Part shown: piece by piece, positions 1-6,661 of the stretch
How positions within the stretch are numbered: position 1 is the stretch's first letter
Layout: each line of letters starts with the position of its first letter
Assembly: GCA_905234565.1 (NCBI GenBank)
Contig: CAJOHW010000018.1
Coordinates: forward strand, 1 to 44,412
DNA length: 44,412 nt
Origin: an uncultured Oscillibacter sp.
GTDB taxonomy: Bacteria > Bacillota > Clostridia > Oscillospirales > Oscillospiraceae
Reading direction: 5' to 3'
The notes under the pieces: generated by a model
What the model saw: the letters and a program-made list of their open reading frames with translations, nothing else
What the model was told of the DNA's origin: nothing
Database searches by the model: none
Position numbers and translations under genes: made by a program

Positions 1-154
1 CCAGGACCGGGCACCGGTGTACGGCTCCTGCCTCCTGGCCGTCATCGGAATGCTGGTGTCCGTGCTGCGCCCCGCCGACGGTTACTATGCCATGTGGGTC
101 CTGGCTATGGCGGCCTTTGGCATGGGGGTTTACTTTACGGTCAAGCAGTTGTGA
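1..154 (+). CDS. C-terminal end of an unidentified membrane protein (partial)
   Basis: The open frame enters from the left edge in frame 2 and stops at a TGA at 152-154, giving about 50 residues. The visible part has two hydrophobic stretches (around GSCLLAVIGMLVSVL and MWVLAMAAFGMGVYF) separated by a short polar loop (RPADGYY), and ends in VKQL, so it is the last two membrane segments of an integral membrane protein. The family cannot be told from this tail; a transporter of the major facilitator type would fit but so would many others. It converges on ybaB, with a bidirectional terminator between them. Confidence 0.6.
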   Translation, partial: QDRAPVYGSCLLAVIGMLVSVLRPADGYYAMWVLAMAAFGMGVYFTVKQL

Positions 155-177
155 GGCTTCCTCAATTTTTAGAGAGC

Positions 178-211
178 AAAACACCCTTCCCGCTGGCGGG
201 AAGGGTGTTTT
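178..211. terminator. Bidirectional rho-independent terminator
   Basis: A perfect 13-bp stem (181-193 with 196-208, ACACCCTTCCCGC and its complement) is flanked by an A-run on the left and a run of nine T on the right. It lies between the convergent membrane protein gene and ybaB and can terminate both. Confidence 0.9.
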
Positions 212-227
212 TTTTTGCGTTTCCGCT

Positions 228-590
228 TTACGACAGCCCCAGGGCCCCGAGATTTAAGCCTCCGGTGGCCTGATTGATCCGCTGGTCCATGGCCTCTCCG
301 GCCTGACGCAGGGCCTCGTTCACCGCCGTGACGATGAGGTCCTGCAAGAACTCCACGTCCTCCGGATCCGCCGCCTCGGGCTTGATGGAAAGGCCCGTCA
401 CTTCCTTCTTGCCGTTGACCCGGGCCTCCACCACGCCGCCTCCGGCGCTGGCGGTAAACTCCCGGCCCTCCACCTCTGTCTGGGCGGCGTTCATGGCCTC
501 CTGCATTTGGGCCAGACGCTGCTGCATCTCCGCTTGACGGGTGGGCCGCTGACTGCCGTTGGAAAATCCCCGGCGGGCGCTGTAACTCAT
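228..590 (-). CDS. ybaB: YbaB/EbfC family nucleoid-associated protein
   Basis: This 120-residue protein belongs to the YbaB/EbfC family of small dimeric DNA-binding proteins. The conserved core is visible: a helical N-terminal part (QQRLAQMQEAMNAAQ), then the strand segment with EGREFTASAGGGVVEARVNGKKEVTGLSI, DPEDVEFLQDLIVTAVNEAL and a glycine-rich tail. The start at 590 is supported by an AGGAGG site 7 bases upstream; the first 25 residues are an arginine-rich extension compared with typical members of about 100 residues, and an internal ATG before QQRLAQ is the alternative. It lies 52 bp downstream of dnaX on the same strand, the common dnaX-ybaB-recR arrangement, but recR is not seen here; the strand switches after the terminator. 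Confidence 0.93.
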   Translation of the reverse strand: MSYSARRGFSNGSQRPTRQAEMQQRLAQMQEAMNAAQTEVEGREFTASAGGGVVEARVNGKKEVTGLSIKPEAADPEDVEFLQDLIVTAVNEALRQAGEAMDQRINQATGGLNLGALGLS

Positions 591-642
591 GGTTCTGCCT
601 CCTTATTTGTGATCAGACGTAAAATTTAGGTCTGGGGCCCTC

Positions 643-2478
643 TCACCCCTCCGGACCTCCCCGGACCGTGATGTTCTCATGCTGTCGGCTGAATTCCAAC
701 AGCGCCCGGAGATTTTCCTCCGGGGAGTGCTTGGGAGGCTCCCCCTCCCGGAGGACCATCCGGGCCGCGCCCGGGGCCTCCTCCTGTAAGACCTTCCGGA
801 CCCGGTCATTGTCCAGCCGTCCCAGAGTGATGCTGTCCGGGGCGTACAGCGTCAGCAGATCTCCTTCCAAGGTTCCGGTACACAACTCCAAAAAGGCCCG
901 GTACATCACCGGCAATCGGGCCTTGCACCGTTCGCACACGCCCTTCCACCAGTCCCCGGACAGCACCGGGGCGTCCGGCGGGGCCGACAGCGGTGGGGCC
1001 GACAGCGGTGGGGCAGGATTGGACGGCGGGGCGGGGTTCGGTGCCGGCGGGGGGGCCAGAATCTCCGGCGGGGCAGCACGCGGTGGGGCCGACAGCGGTG
1101 GGGCCGATGGCGGCGGGACTGGCTGCGGCGGAGCCAACGGTTCCTCCCAGGGCGGGGCGTCGTCAAGAGGCGGCGCGTCCTGGTCCCCGGGCAGAGGGGG
1201 CGCGTCCGGATCCCCGGACAGAGGCGGCGGCGTCACAGGGGGCATAGGAATCGACACGCTTGGCGCGCTGTCAGGCGGCGCTACTGGAGGCATGGGAATG
1301 GACGCGGCTGGCGGTGCCGTCAAGGAAAACGCCTTCCCGGTCAGGGCGGCTTCTAACCGCTCCACCCGGCTTGCTAAGGCGGACACGTCCCCGGACAGGG
1401 CCTCGTCACAGCACCGCAGCAGGCACAATTCCCCGTCCAGACGGCGGTTGGAACTGCCGTACAGGTCCGACGCCGCCTTTTGGAGGGTAGAAGCCAGGAA
1501 GGTCAGCCGCTCCGTGGACGCGGCCCCCTCTAAACGGTCCAGGGTATCGGCGGCGTAGCCGCCGCTGAGCAGGGCGTCGCTGCCCTCCGGGGCAATCCGG
1601 CGCAAAAGCAGGTCCCGCACCAGGGCGGACAGCTCGTTGAGCACCGTCCCCGGGTCCTTGCCGCCGCTGTACAGTTCCCCGAAGCGTTGCAGGGCGGCGG
1701 GGGCGTCCCGGCGCAGAAGATCTTCCAGCAGGGCGGCGGTCTGAAGCCCCCCCGCCAGGCCCAGCACGTCCAAAATGGCGGCGCTGTCCACCCGCTCCCC
1801 GGCGGCGGCGCACTGGTCCAGCAGGGACAGCCCGTCCCGCATGGCCCCGTCCGCCAGCCGGGACAGCAGTTCCGCCCCGTCCGGGGTCAGGTCGATGTGC
1901 TCCTGGGCCGCCACGCAGCCCAGTCGGGCGGCGATGTCCCCGGGGAGGATCCGCTTAAAGGCGTAGCGCTGGCACCGGGACAGGATGGTGGCGGGGACTT
2001 TGTGCAGTTCCGTGGTGGCCAGAATGAACATGAGATGTTCCGGCGGCTCTTCCAGGATTTTCAGCAGGGCGTTAAAGGCGGGGATGGAGAGCATATGGAC
2101 CTCGTCCACAATATACACCCGGGTTTTCACATTGGCGGGGGCGTAAATGGCCTCATCCCGCAACGCCCGGACCTGGTCCACGCCGTTGTTGGAGGCGGCG
2201 TCCAGTTCCAGCACGTCCAGATAACTGCCGTTTTCCAGTCCCACACAGGAGGGGCACTCACAGCAGGGGTCCCCGTCTACCGGGTGCTCACAGTTCACCG
2301 CCCGGGCCAGGATTTTGGCGCAGGTGGTTTTTCCGGTGCCCCGGGTGCCTGTAAAGAGGTAGGCGTGGGACGTGCGGCCGGAGGCCACCTGTTTGCGCAA
2401 AGTCCGGGTAACGTGTTCCTGGCCGATGACATCGGCGAACACCCGGGGCCGCCATTTCCGGTACAGCGCCTGGTACAT
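643..2478 (-). CDS. dnaX: DNA polymerase III subunit gamma/tau
   Basis: This is the clamp-loader ATPase of the replicative polymerase, 611 residues from the chosen start. The start at 2478 gives the canonical N-terminus MYQALYRKWRP and has an AGGAGG site 7 bases upstream; the longer open frame (to 2688) runs back through the SRP RNA gene and is not coding. Visible motifs are Walker A GTRGTGKT (residues 44-51), the zinc-binding cysteine cluster (CCECPSC, 72-78), the Walker B-type DEVHML, and the sensor region with LATTELHKVPATILSRCQ. Residues of about 420-535 are an extremely proline-rich linker with SAPPLSAPP-like repeats, followed by a tau-type C-terminal domain (from GDWWKGVCERCK). No slippery A-run for gamma production was noticed. 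Confidence 0.97.
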   Translation of the reverse strand: MYQALYRKWRPRVFADVIGQEHVTRTLRKQVASGRTSHAYLFTGTRGTGKTTCAKILARAVNCEHPVDGDPCCECPSCVGLENGSYLDVLELDAASNNGVDQVRALRDEAIYAPANVKTRVYIVDEVHMLSIPAFNALLKILEEPPEHLMFILATTELHKVPATILSRCQRYAFKRILPGDIAARLGCVAAQEHIDLTPDGAELLSRLADGAMRDGLSLLDQCAAAGERVDSAAILDVLGLAGGLQTAALLEDLLRRDAPAALQRFGELYSGGKDPGTVLNELSALVRDLLLRRIAPEGSDALLSGGYAADTLDRLEGAASTERLTFLASTLQKAASDLYGSSNRRLDGELCLLRCCDEALSGDVSALASRVERLEAALTGKAFSLTAPPAASIPMPPVAPPDSAPSVSIPMPPVTPPPLSGDPDAPPLPGDQDAPPLDDAPPWEEPLAPPQPVPPPSAPPLSAPPRAAPPEILAPPPAPNPAPPSNPAPPLSAPPLSAPPDAPVLSGDWWKGVCERCKARLPVMYRAFLELCTGTLEGDLLTLYAPDSITLGRLDNDRVRKVLQEEAPGAARMVLREGEPPKHSPEENLRALLEFSRQHENITVRGGPEG

Positions 2479-2494
2479 ACGCCGCCTCCTCTCC

Positions 2495-2518
2495 AAAAAA
2501 TGCGCCACGAATTGCGCA
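2495..2518 (-). terminator. Terminator at the 3' end of the SRP RNA gene
   Basis: Read on the minus strand, TGCGC pairs with GCGCA across an 8-base loop (plus-strand arms 2501-2505 and 2514-2518), followed by six T. It ends only about 10 bases before the dnaX ribosome binding site, so dnaX must depend on read-through or on a promoter inside this stretch. Confidence 0.7.
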
Positions 2519-2655
2519 ATCCTCCGCATACAGCCGCAAGCCGGCTTCCTCGCGTCACATGGAGTGATCCGCTTAATGCTGCTCGGTTCCCCGCCTGACA
2601 TGGTTCGCGGTTTCCATTGCGCAAGACCGGCTCCGCGGCTGTACGCGGAGGATGC
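2514..2655 (-). ncRNA. ffs: Signal recognition particle RNA (small bacterial type)
   Basis: The minus strand holds the diagnostic apical hairpin of SRP RNA: TCAGG, a CGG-GGAA-CCG tetraloop helix, then AGCAGC, matching the Ffh-binding loops of E. coli 4.5S RNA (TCAGG / GGAA / AGCAGC). The flanks extend into a long rod: GCATCCTCCGC at the 5' end pairs with GCGGAGGATTGC at the 3' end, and TACAGCCGC with GCGGCTGTA inside it. The predicted length is about 140 nt, so it is the short form without an Alu domain rather than the 260-nt Bacillus form. The RNA scaffolds Ffh and FtsY for co-translational membrane targeting. Its position just upstream of dnaX is common in Firmicutes. Exact ends are inferred from the pairing, promoter and terminator. 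Confidence 0.9.
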
Positions 2656-2659
2656 GTCT

Positions 2660-2688
2660 ATTGTACACGATTTTCCCCCGGGAATCAA
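2660..2688 (-). promoter_or_regulatory. Sigma-A promoter of the SRP RNA gene
   Basis: On the minus strand, TTGATT (2688-2683) and TACAAT (2665-2660) are separated by exactly 17 bp. Initiation about 7 bases downstream places the RNA start near 2653, matching the 5' arm of the SRP RNA. Confidence 0.85.
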
Positions 2689-2699
2689 GTCCTAATTTG

Positions 2700-2749
2700 T
2701 CCTGGTGGACAGCCAGCGCGCTCGTCCTGGCGGACAGCCAGCGCGCTCT
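2700..2749. repeat. Two tandem copies of a 25-bp unit
   Basis: Positions 2700-2724 and 2725-2749 match at 23 of 25 bases (differences at the seventh and last base). Each unit contains GGACAGCCAGCGCGCTC and has internal dyad symmetry (TGGC...GCCA). It lies between the lipoprotein stop and the SRP RNA promoter. No function is known; it may be a small intergenic repeat or act in termination. Confidence 0.75.
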
Positions 2750-2797
2750 AAAAGCTGCGCGTCACCAAGCTTTCTGCGACGGCAACGAAGGCCGGCT

Positions 2798-3529
2798 TCA
2801 ATCCAAAACCTCCGGCATCTCCGGCGTTTCCGGCGGATCTTCCGGCGGCACCTCCGGCGGTTCCGGTTCCGGCGGGGCGTCTAAGCGGAACTCCACCAGT
2901 CCCACCGGGCCGTGTTCCGGGAAAAACGCCACGGCGGGCCAGTCCCCGCCCTGGGCCTCCTCCTCCCGGAGACGGGCACAGGCCTCCTCAATCTGGGGCA
3001 TTCCGTCCGTCCCCCAGTAGCCCACCCGCACCGCTAAGGCGGACTGGCCCTCGTCCAAAGCCTGCCGCAGCAGGGGATACACCGCCTCCGGGCTGGTGGC
3101 GTTGACGATTGCCTGCAATTCCTCCGCCGTGCGGCGGTAGCCGATTTGGATCCGGACCTCATAGTACCCCCGCTGCCGGGCCTGGGTGGAAGAAGTCACA
3201 TAGGACACGGCGTAGGACCCCAAAGGCGTCTCGTTTTGCAGCTCCATGGCGGCCTGTTCCAGGGTATCCGCCACGGTCAGATCGTCGTCGAAGTGGTACA
3301 GGCGTAAAGTAGCGCTCTCCGCGTGGCGGTCCACCAGCAGCAGCAGGTCGTTGACGATGTCCTGGGAGTTCTCCGCCCGCAGAGTCCCCGCCGCCTCGCT
3401 CTCCCAGTACCGGCTGGAATGGGGCTCCGCCGTGGCATAGCGCCGTTCCAGCAGGGGGGCGCAGCCGCACAGCGCCGCCAGGGCCAGCGCCGCCCCTGCC
3501 AACCGGATGCCGTATCTCATCCGCCTCAT
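2798..3529 (-). CDS. Lipoprotein of unknown function
   Basis: The protein has 243 residues from the ATG at 3529, which overlaps the stop of the upstream amidase gene as ATGA; a second ATG three codons on (3520) is also possible. A lipoprotein signal is clear: positive start (MRRMRYGIR), hydrophobic core and lipobox LCGC, so the mature protein is probably anchored to the outer face of the membrane by its cysteine. The rest is a globular domain with no motif I recognise, containing two repeats of alpha/beta character (about residues 35-115 and 115-200), then a low-complexity C-terminus of Pro-Glu dipeptides (PPEPEPPEVPPEDPPETPEMPE). Translational coupling to the secreted amidase-like protein suggests a joint role in the envelope. 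Confidence 0.75.
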   Translation of the reverse strand: MRRMRYGIRLAGAALALAALCGCAPLLERRYATAEPHSSRYWESEAAGTLRAENSQDIVNDLLLLVDRHAESATLRLYHFDDDLTVADTLEQAAMELQNETPLGSYAVSYVTSSTQARQRGYYEVRIQIGYRRTAEELQAIVNATSPEAVYPLLRQALDEGQSALAVRVGYWGTDGMPQIEEACARLREEEAQGGDWPAVAFFPEHGPVGLVEFRLDAPPEPEPPEVPPEDPPETPEMPEVLD

Positions 3530-6500
3530 GGATCCACGCCCACGGACACCTCCAACGCCGGACACAGGGGCCGCACGGAGGACGCTCCGTCCAGGGCCAT
3601 GACCTTGATCAGATTCCACTGCCCCTCCAAGGCCAGGGACGCGCCGCCGTTTTCCTCCGGCGTCAGAAGGGACGCGCTCAAAAGCTGTCCGTCCAGATAC
3701 CGGGCGGCAATCAGAAGCGATCCGGCGGGGGCGTAGACGATCTCCAAGGTGTCCCCGTCCTCCCCGGAGACCACCGACGCGGAGAATACCTCCGGCTCCG
3801 GTTCCGGTCCCTCTGTCTCCTGCCAGCGGGCGTAAAGGGTGTGATCTTCCGCCGTCTCCACCAGGGTCTCCGCCGTGACAGGTTCGGAATCCTCTCCCTC
3901 CGCCGTCAGATACCAGCCCAGGAAGGTGTGGCCGGACCAGGCGGCCTTGGGCAGGGGGCCGTAAGGCTTCCCCACCTGCACGTCAGAGGCGAATTCGATG
4001 GGATCCGCCTCCTCCCCGGTGTCAAAAAACACACTGACATAGACCGGATCCGGCTCCGGCTCCTGTTCCTCCTGCCAGCGGGCGTAAAGGGTATGATCTT
4101 CCGCTGTTTCCACCGTCGTCTCCGCTGTGACGGCGGCGTCTTCCTCTCCCTCCGCGCTGGGATACCAGCCCAGGAAGGTGTAACGTTCCCGCTCCGGCGG
4201 TTCGGGCAGTTCCCCATAGACGCCGCCCACCGTTACCGTCACGCTGTCCGGGGCCGTGACGCCGTCTTCCAATTCATAGCCCAAATCGAAGGACACCCCT
4301 ACGGTGACGGGCTCCGGTCCCGGTTCTTCCGTCTCGCCCCAGCGGGCGTAAAGGGTGTGATCCTCCGGCAGACGCATCAGCGTCTCCTCCGTCACGGCGA
4401 TGTCCTCTTCTCCGGGGGTCTGCGTCAGATACCAGCCGGTAAAGGTGTGGTCCGCCCACACAGGTTCCGGCAGTTCCCCGTAGGGCTCGTCCATGATCAC
4501 ATCCTTGTCCTCCGGCTTTACGGTGCCCTCCCCCGGGTCAAAGAACACCATATAGACGATGGGCTCCCACTGGGCGTAGAAGGTCACCTCCGCGTTATCC
4601 CGGTAATAGGTGTTCTTTCTGGCCCGGTAAGTCTCCCCGGACCCGTCCTGGGCAGTGTTCCAGTACAGGAACACATAGCCCTTCCGGACCGGGATCTGGG
4701 TGCTGACCGCCAGGGACATCTCATAGACCTTGACCTCCTCCGCCGGGGCGCCCTCTCCGCCGTTGGCGTCGTATACCACGGCATAGGAGGGTTCCTCTAC
4801 GGTAAAGTCGAACAGCTCTCCCTCCACGGTTCTGTCCGCCTCATCCACGGCGTCCAGCCGCACGGCGTAGTCTCCCGGGTCCAGCTGTACGGCGTACGCG
4901 GTCTCCCGGAGATTGGGGAAGTCCCGGAAGGCGTAGCCAAAGCGGAAAATATAAAGGTGATAGGATACCGCCCCCTGTACCGGGGCCCAGGCAAAGGACA
5001 CGTTCAGTTTCTCCCCGGTGGCGGCGTTGATCGCCAAATCCGGCCTGTCCGTCACGAGATCCACTTTCCGGATTTCAAAGATCTGGGCCGGCGTACCGTT
5101 GCGGCCAAAGATCCACAGGGGCGCCCCGTCGTCGGCGCTGCTCTCCACGATGTCCAGCACCCGTTCCGTATAGATGGGCCGCAGCCAGTATCCCCCGTTG
5201 CCGTCGGGGAACAGGTGCCAGCTCTGGGAGAAGCCCTCCGCCTTGGCGGAGACGGCGGAGCGGCTGGATTCCCCTTCCGCCGTCAAAAGCGTCTGGTCCA
5301 GCAGGGAGGCGATCCGGTAGGAGTTGTCCGACAGCTTGGTAAAGTGCCAGAACTGTCCGTCCCCGGAGGCGGCGGCTTTGGAGGACACGGTCCCCTCTCC
5401 CTCATTGGTGACATACCGATCCAGGGCGGCGTTGTAAATTTGGGCGTCAAACTCCGCGCCTAAGTCCGCGTACTCCGCGAAGCCCACATAAAAGAGGTTG
5501 TTGGCGGTGAGCTGTACCGTGTCGATCTGCACGGAGCCGCTGTAATAGCTCCACACCACATGGTAGCGGTCCCGGTTGTGGGAGTTGATGATGGGGACGC
5601 CGGCGCTGTTCTTGCCCACACAGATCACCGTGTGCTGGAAGGTGCCGTTGCCCTTGGTGCTGTAATACACGGGGCTGCCGGGGAAGATCATCCCCAGGAT
5701 GGTCTTGTTCAGGTTCTGCACCAGGATGCCGCGGTTGTTGGACATCCAGCGGCGCATATTGGTGGAACTGGCCCAGGCGGTGCCCCGGTCGCTGGCGGTG
5801 CGGTAGTACCAGCCGGAGGTGGTGTACACCATTGGCATTCCCCCGGCCCGGATGCACTGGGAGGTGAAGTTGGCGCAGTCGCCGCCCACGCTGTTGAAGT
5901 TGGCGTAGGCGGGGTTATAGTGTTCCCAGTACGTCTCCGAGTAGTCGATGGCGGCCTGCACATCGTAGTTCGTATAGAACACGCTGTCCAGCAGTACCGC
6001 GCCGCCGTCCGGTTCTTCTTCCGGCGGCTCCTCCTCCTCAAACTCCTCCGTGGGGAGATAGCCCAGGGCAATCATCTCCCGCCGGGTCTCCTCCGTCACG
6101 GTGGAGACGCCCAAGAGGTCCGTTTCGTCGTACTCGTCGGAGAGCACCGCGCCGTTTCCGTCCAAGGTCAGCTTGTGCCAGGTGCCAAAGCCGGACACGT
6201 CGTTCCCCCCGGGGCCGTCATAGAGGTCGTCGTAGTCGAAAAACGTCCACTCGTAGACGTACAGGGAGTAGGTGCCGTCCCCGTTGTCCGTAGGCTCTCC
6301 CGCCGTGCGGGTGTTGACGGCGGCGTCGGTAATGGCGATGTCCAGCCGAGCCTGCATCTCCCCCACGGCCCGGGTCCGGTCCGCCGCCTGGGTCTGGACC
6401 TGTTCGCTCACGTCCAAGGGCGCGGCGTCCAGGAGGGACGCCCGGAAGTCCCCTTCCCGGGCGGCGAAGTACGCCGATAAGCTCCCCTCTTCCGCGTCCA

Positions 6501-6627
6501 GCAGGGACGCGCCGCCAAACCACGCCGCCGCCATATCATGGCAGTTGTTCTCCGCCGCCCAGGCCCTGCCCGTCAGCGCCGCGCACAGCGCCATGCACGC
6601 CAACGCGGCCCCCAATGCCTTTTTCAT
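3526..6627 (-). CDS. Secreted multidomain protein: amidase-like domain, ricin-type lectin region, four InlB-type repeats
   Basis: The 1033-residue protein starts with a signal peptide (residues 1-24, ending RAWA). Residues of about 215-390 match the Amidase_6-type fold of NlpC/P60-like cell wall hydrolases: GGDCANFTSQC with Cys251, and a histidine in FQHTVICVG (His332) followed by INSHNRDRYHVVW. Residues of about 395-522 show ricin B-like spacing (two YRI/LDI-type repeats with QFWHF, QSWHLFP and AQIFEI). A fibronectin-like stretch (about 530-612) precedes four Listeria-Bacteroides (InlB B-type) repeats, each with a G-Y/H-x-F-x-G/Y-W core and ending in FYAQW or LYARW, separated by Glu-Pro linkers. 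There is no LPXTG or S-layer anchor, so release or binding through its repeats is likely. The start has a CAGGAGG site 6 bases upstream. It sits 34 bp downstream of the Sel1 gene and overlaps the lipoprotein gene by 4 bases. Confidence 0.88.
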   Translation of the reverse strand: MKKALGAALACMALCAALTGRAWAAENNCHDMAAAWFGGASLLDAEEGSLSAYFAAREGDFRASLLDAAPLDVSEQVQTQAADRTRAVGEMQARLDIAITDAAVNTRTAGEPTDNGDGTYSLYVYEWTFFDYDDLYDGPGGNDVSGFGTWHKLTLDGNGAVLSDEYDETDLLGVSTVTEETRREMIALGYLPTEEFEEEEPPEEEPDGGAVLLDSVFYTNYDVQAAIDYSETYWEHYNPAYANFNSVGGDCANFTSQCIRAGGMPMVYTTSGWYYRTASDRGTAWASSTNMRRWMSNNRGILVQNLNKTILGMIFPGSPVYYSTKGNGTFQHTVICVGKNSAGVPIINSHNRDRYHVVWSYYSGSVQIDTVQLTANNLFYVGFAEYADLGAEFDAQIYNAALDRYVTNEGEGTVSSKAAASGDGQFWHFTKLSDNSYRIASLLDQTLLTAEGESSRSAVSAKAEGFSQSWHLFPDGNGGYWLRPIYTERVLDIVESSADDGAPLWIFGRNGTPAQIFEIRKVDLVTDRPDLAINAATGEKLNVSFAWAPVQGAVSYHLYIFRFGYAFRDFPNLRETAYAVQLDPGDYAVRLDAVDEADRTVEGELFDFTVEEPSYAVVYDANGGEGAPAEEVKVYEMSLAVSTQIPVRKGYVFLYWNTAQDGSGETYRARKNTYYRDNAEVTFYAQWEPIVYMVFFDPGEGTVKPEDKDVIMDEPYGELPEPVWADHTFTGWYLTQTPGEEDIAVTEETLMRLPEDHTLYARWGETEEPGPEPVTVGVSFDLGYELEDGVTAPDSVTVTVGGVYGELPEPPERERYTFLGWYPSAEGEEDAAVTAETTVETAEDHTLYARWQEEQEPEPDPVYVSVFFDTGEEADPIEFASDVQVGKPYGPLPKAAWSGHTFLGWYLTAEGEDSEPVTAETLVETAEDHTLYARWQETEGPEPEPEVFSASVVSGEDGDTLEIVYAPAGSLLIAARYLDGQLLSASLLTPEENGGASLALEGQWNLIKVMALDGASSVRPLCPALEVSVGVDP

Positions 6628-6661
6628 GTACTGCCTCCTGAAAATGATTCCTGACGTTTTC

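Noticed and set aside
1687-2598. Long plus-strand open frame opposite dnaX
   Set aside because: It mirrors the GC-rich codons of dnaX, has no binding site and encodes a low-complexity Gly/Gln/His product.
2479-2688. Upstream extension of the dnaX frame (70 extra residues)
   Set aside because: It crosses the SRP RNA gene and its terminator; the canonical MYQALYRKWRP start has a proper binding site.
3841-5463. 540-codon plus-strand frame opposite the amidase gene
   Set aside because: It is the antisense shadow of a GC-biased gene and shows no domain.
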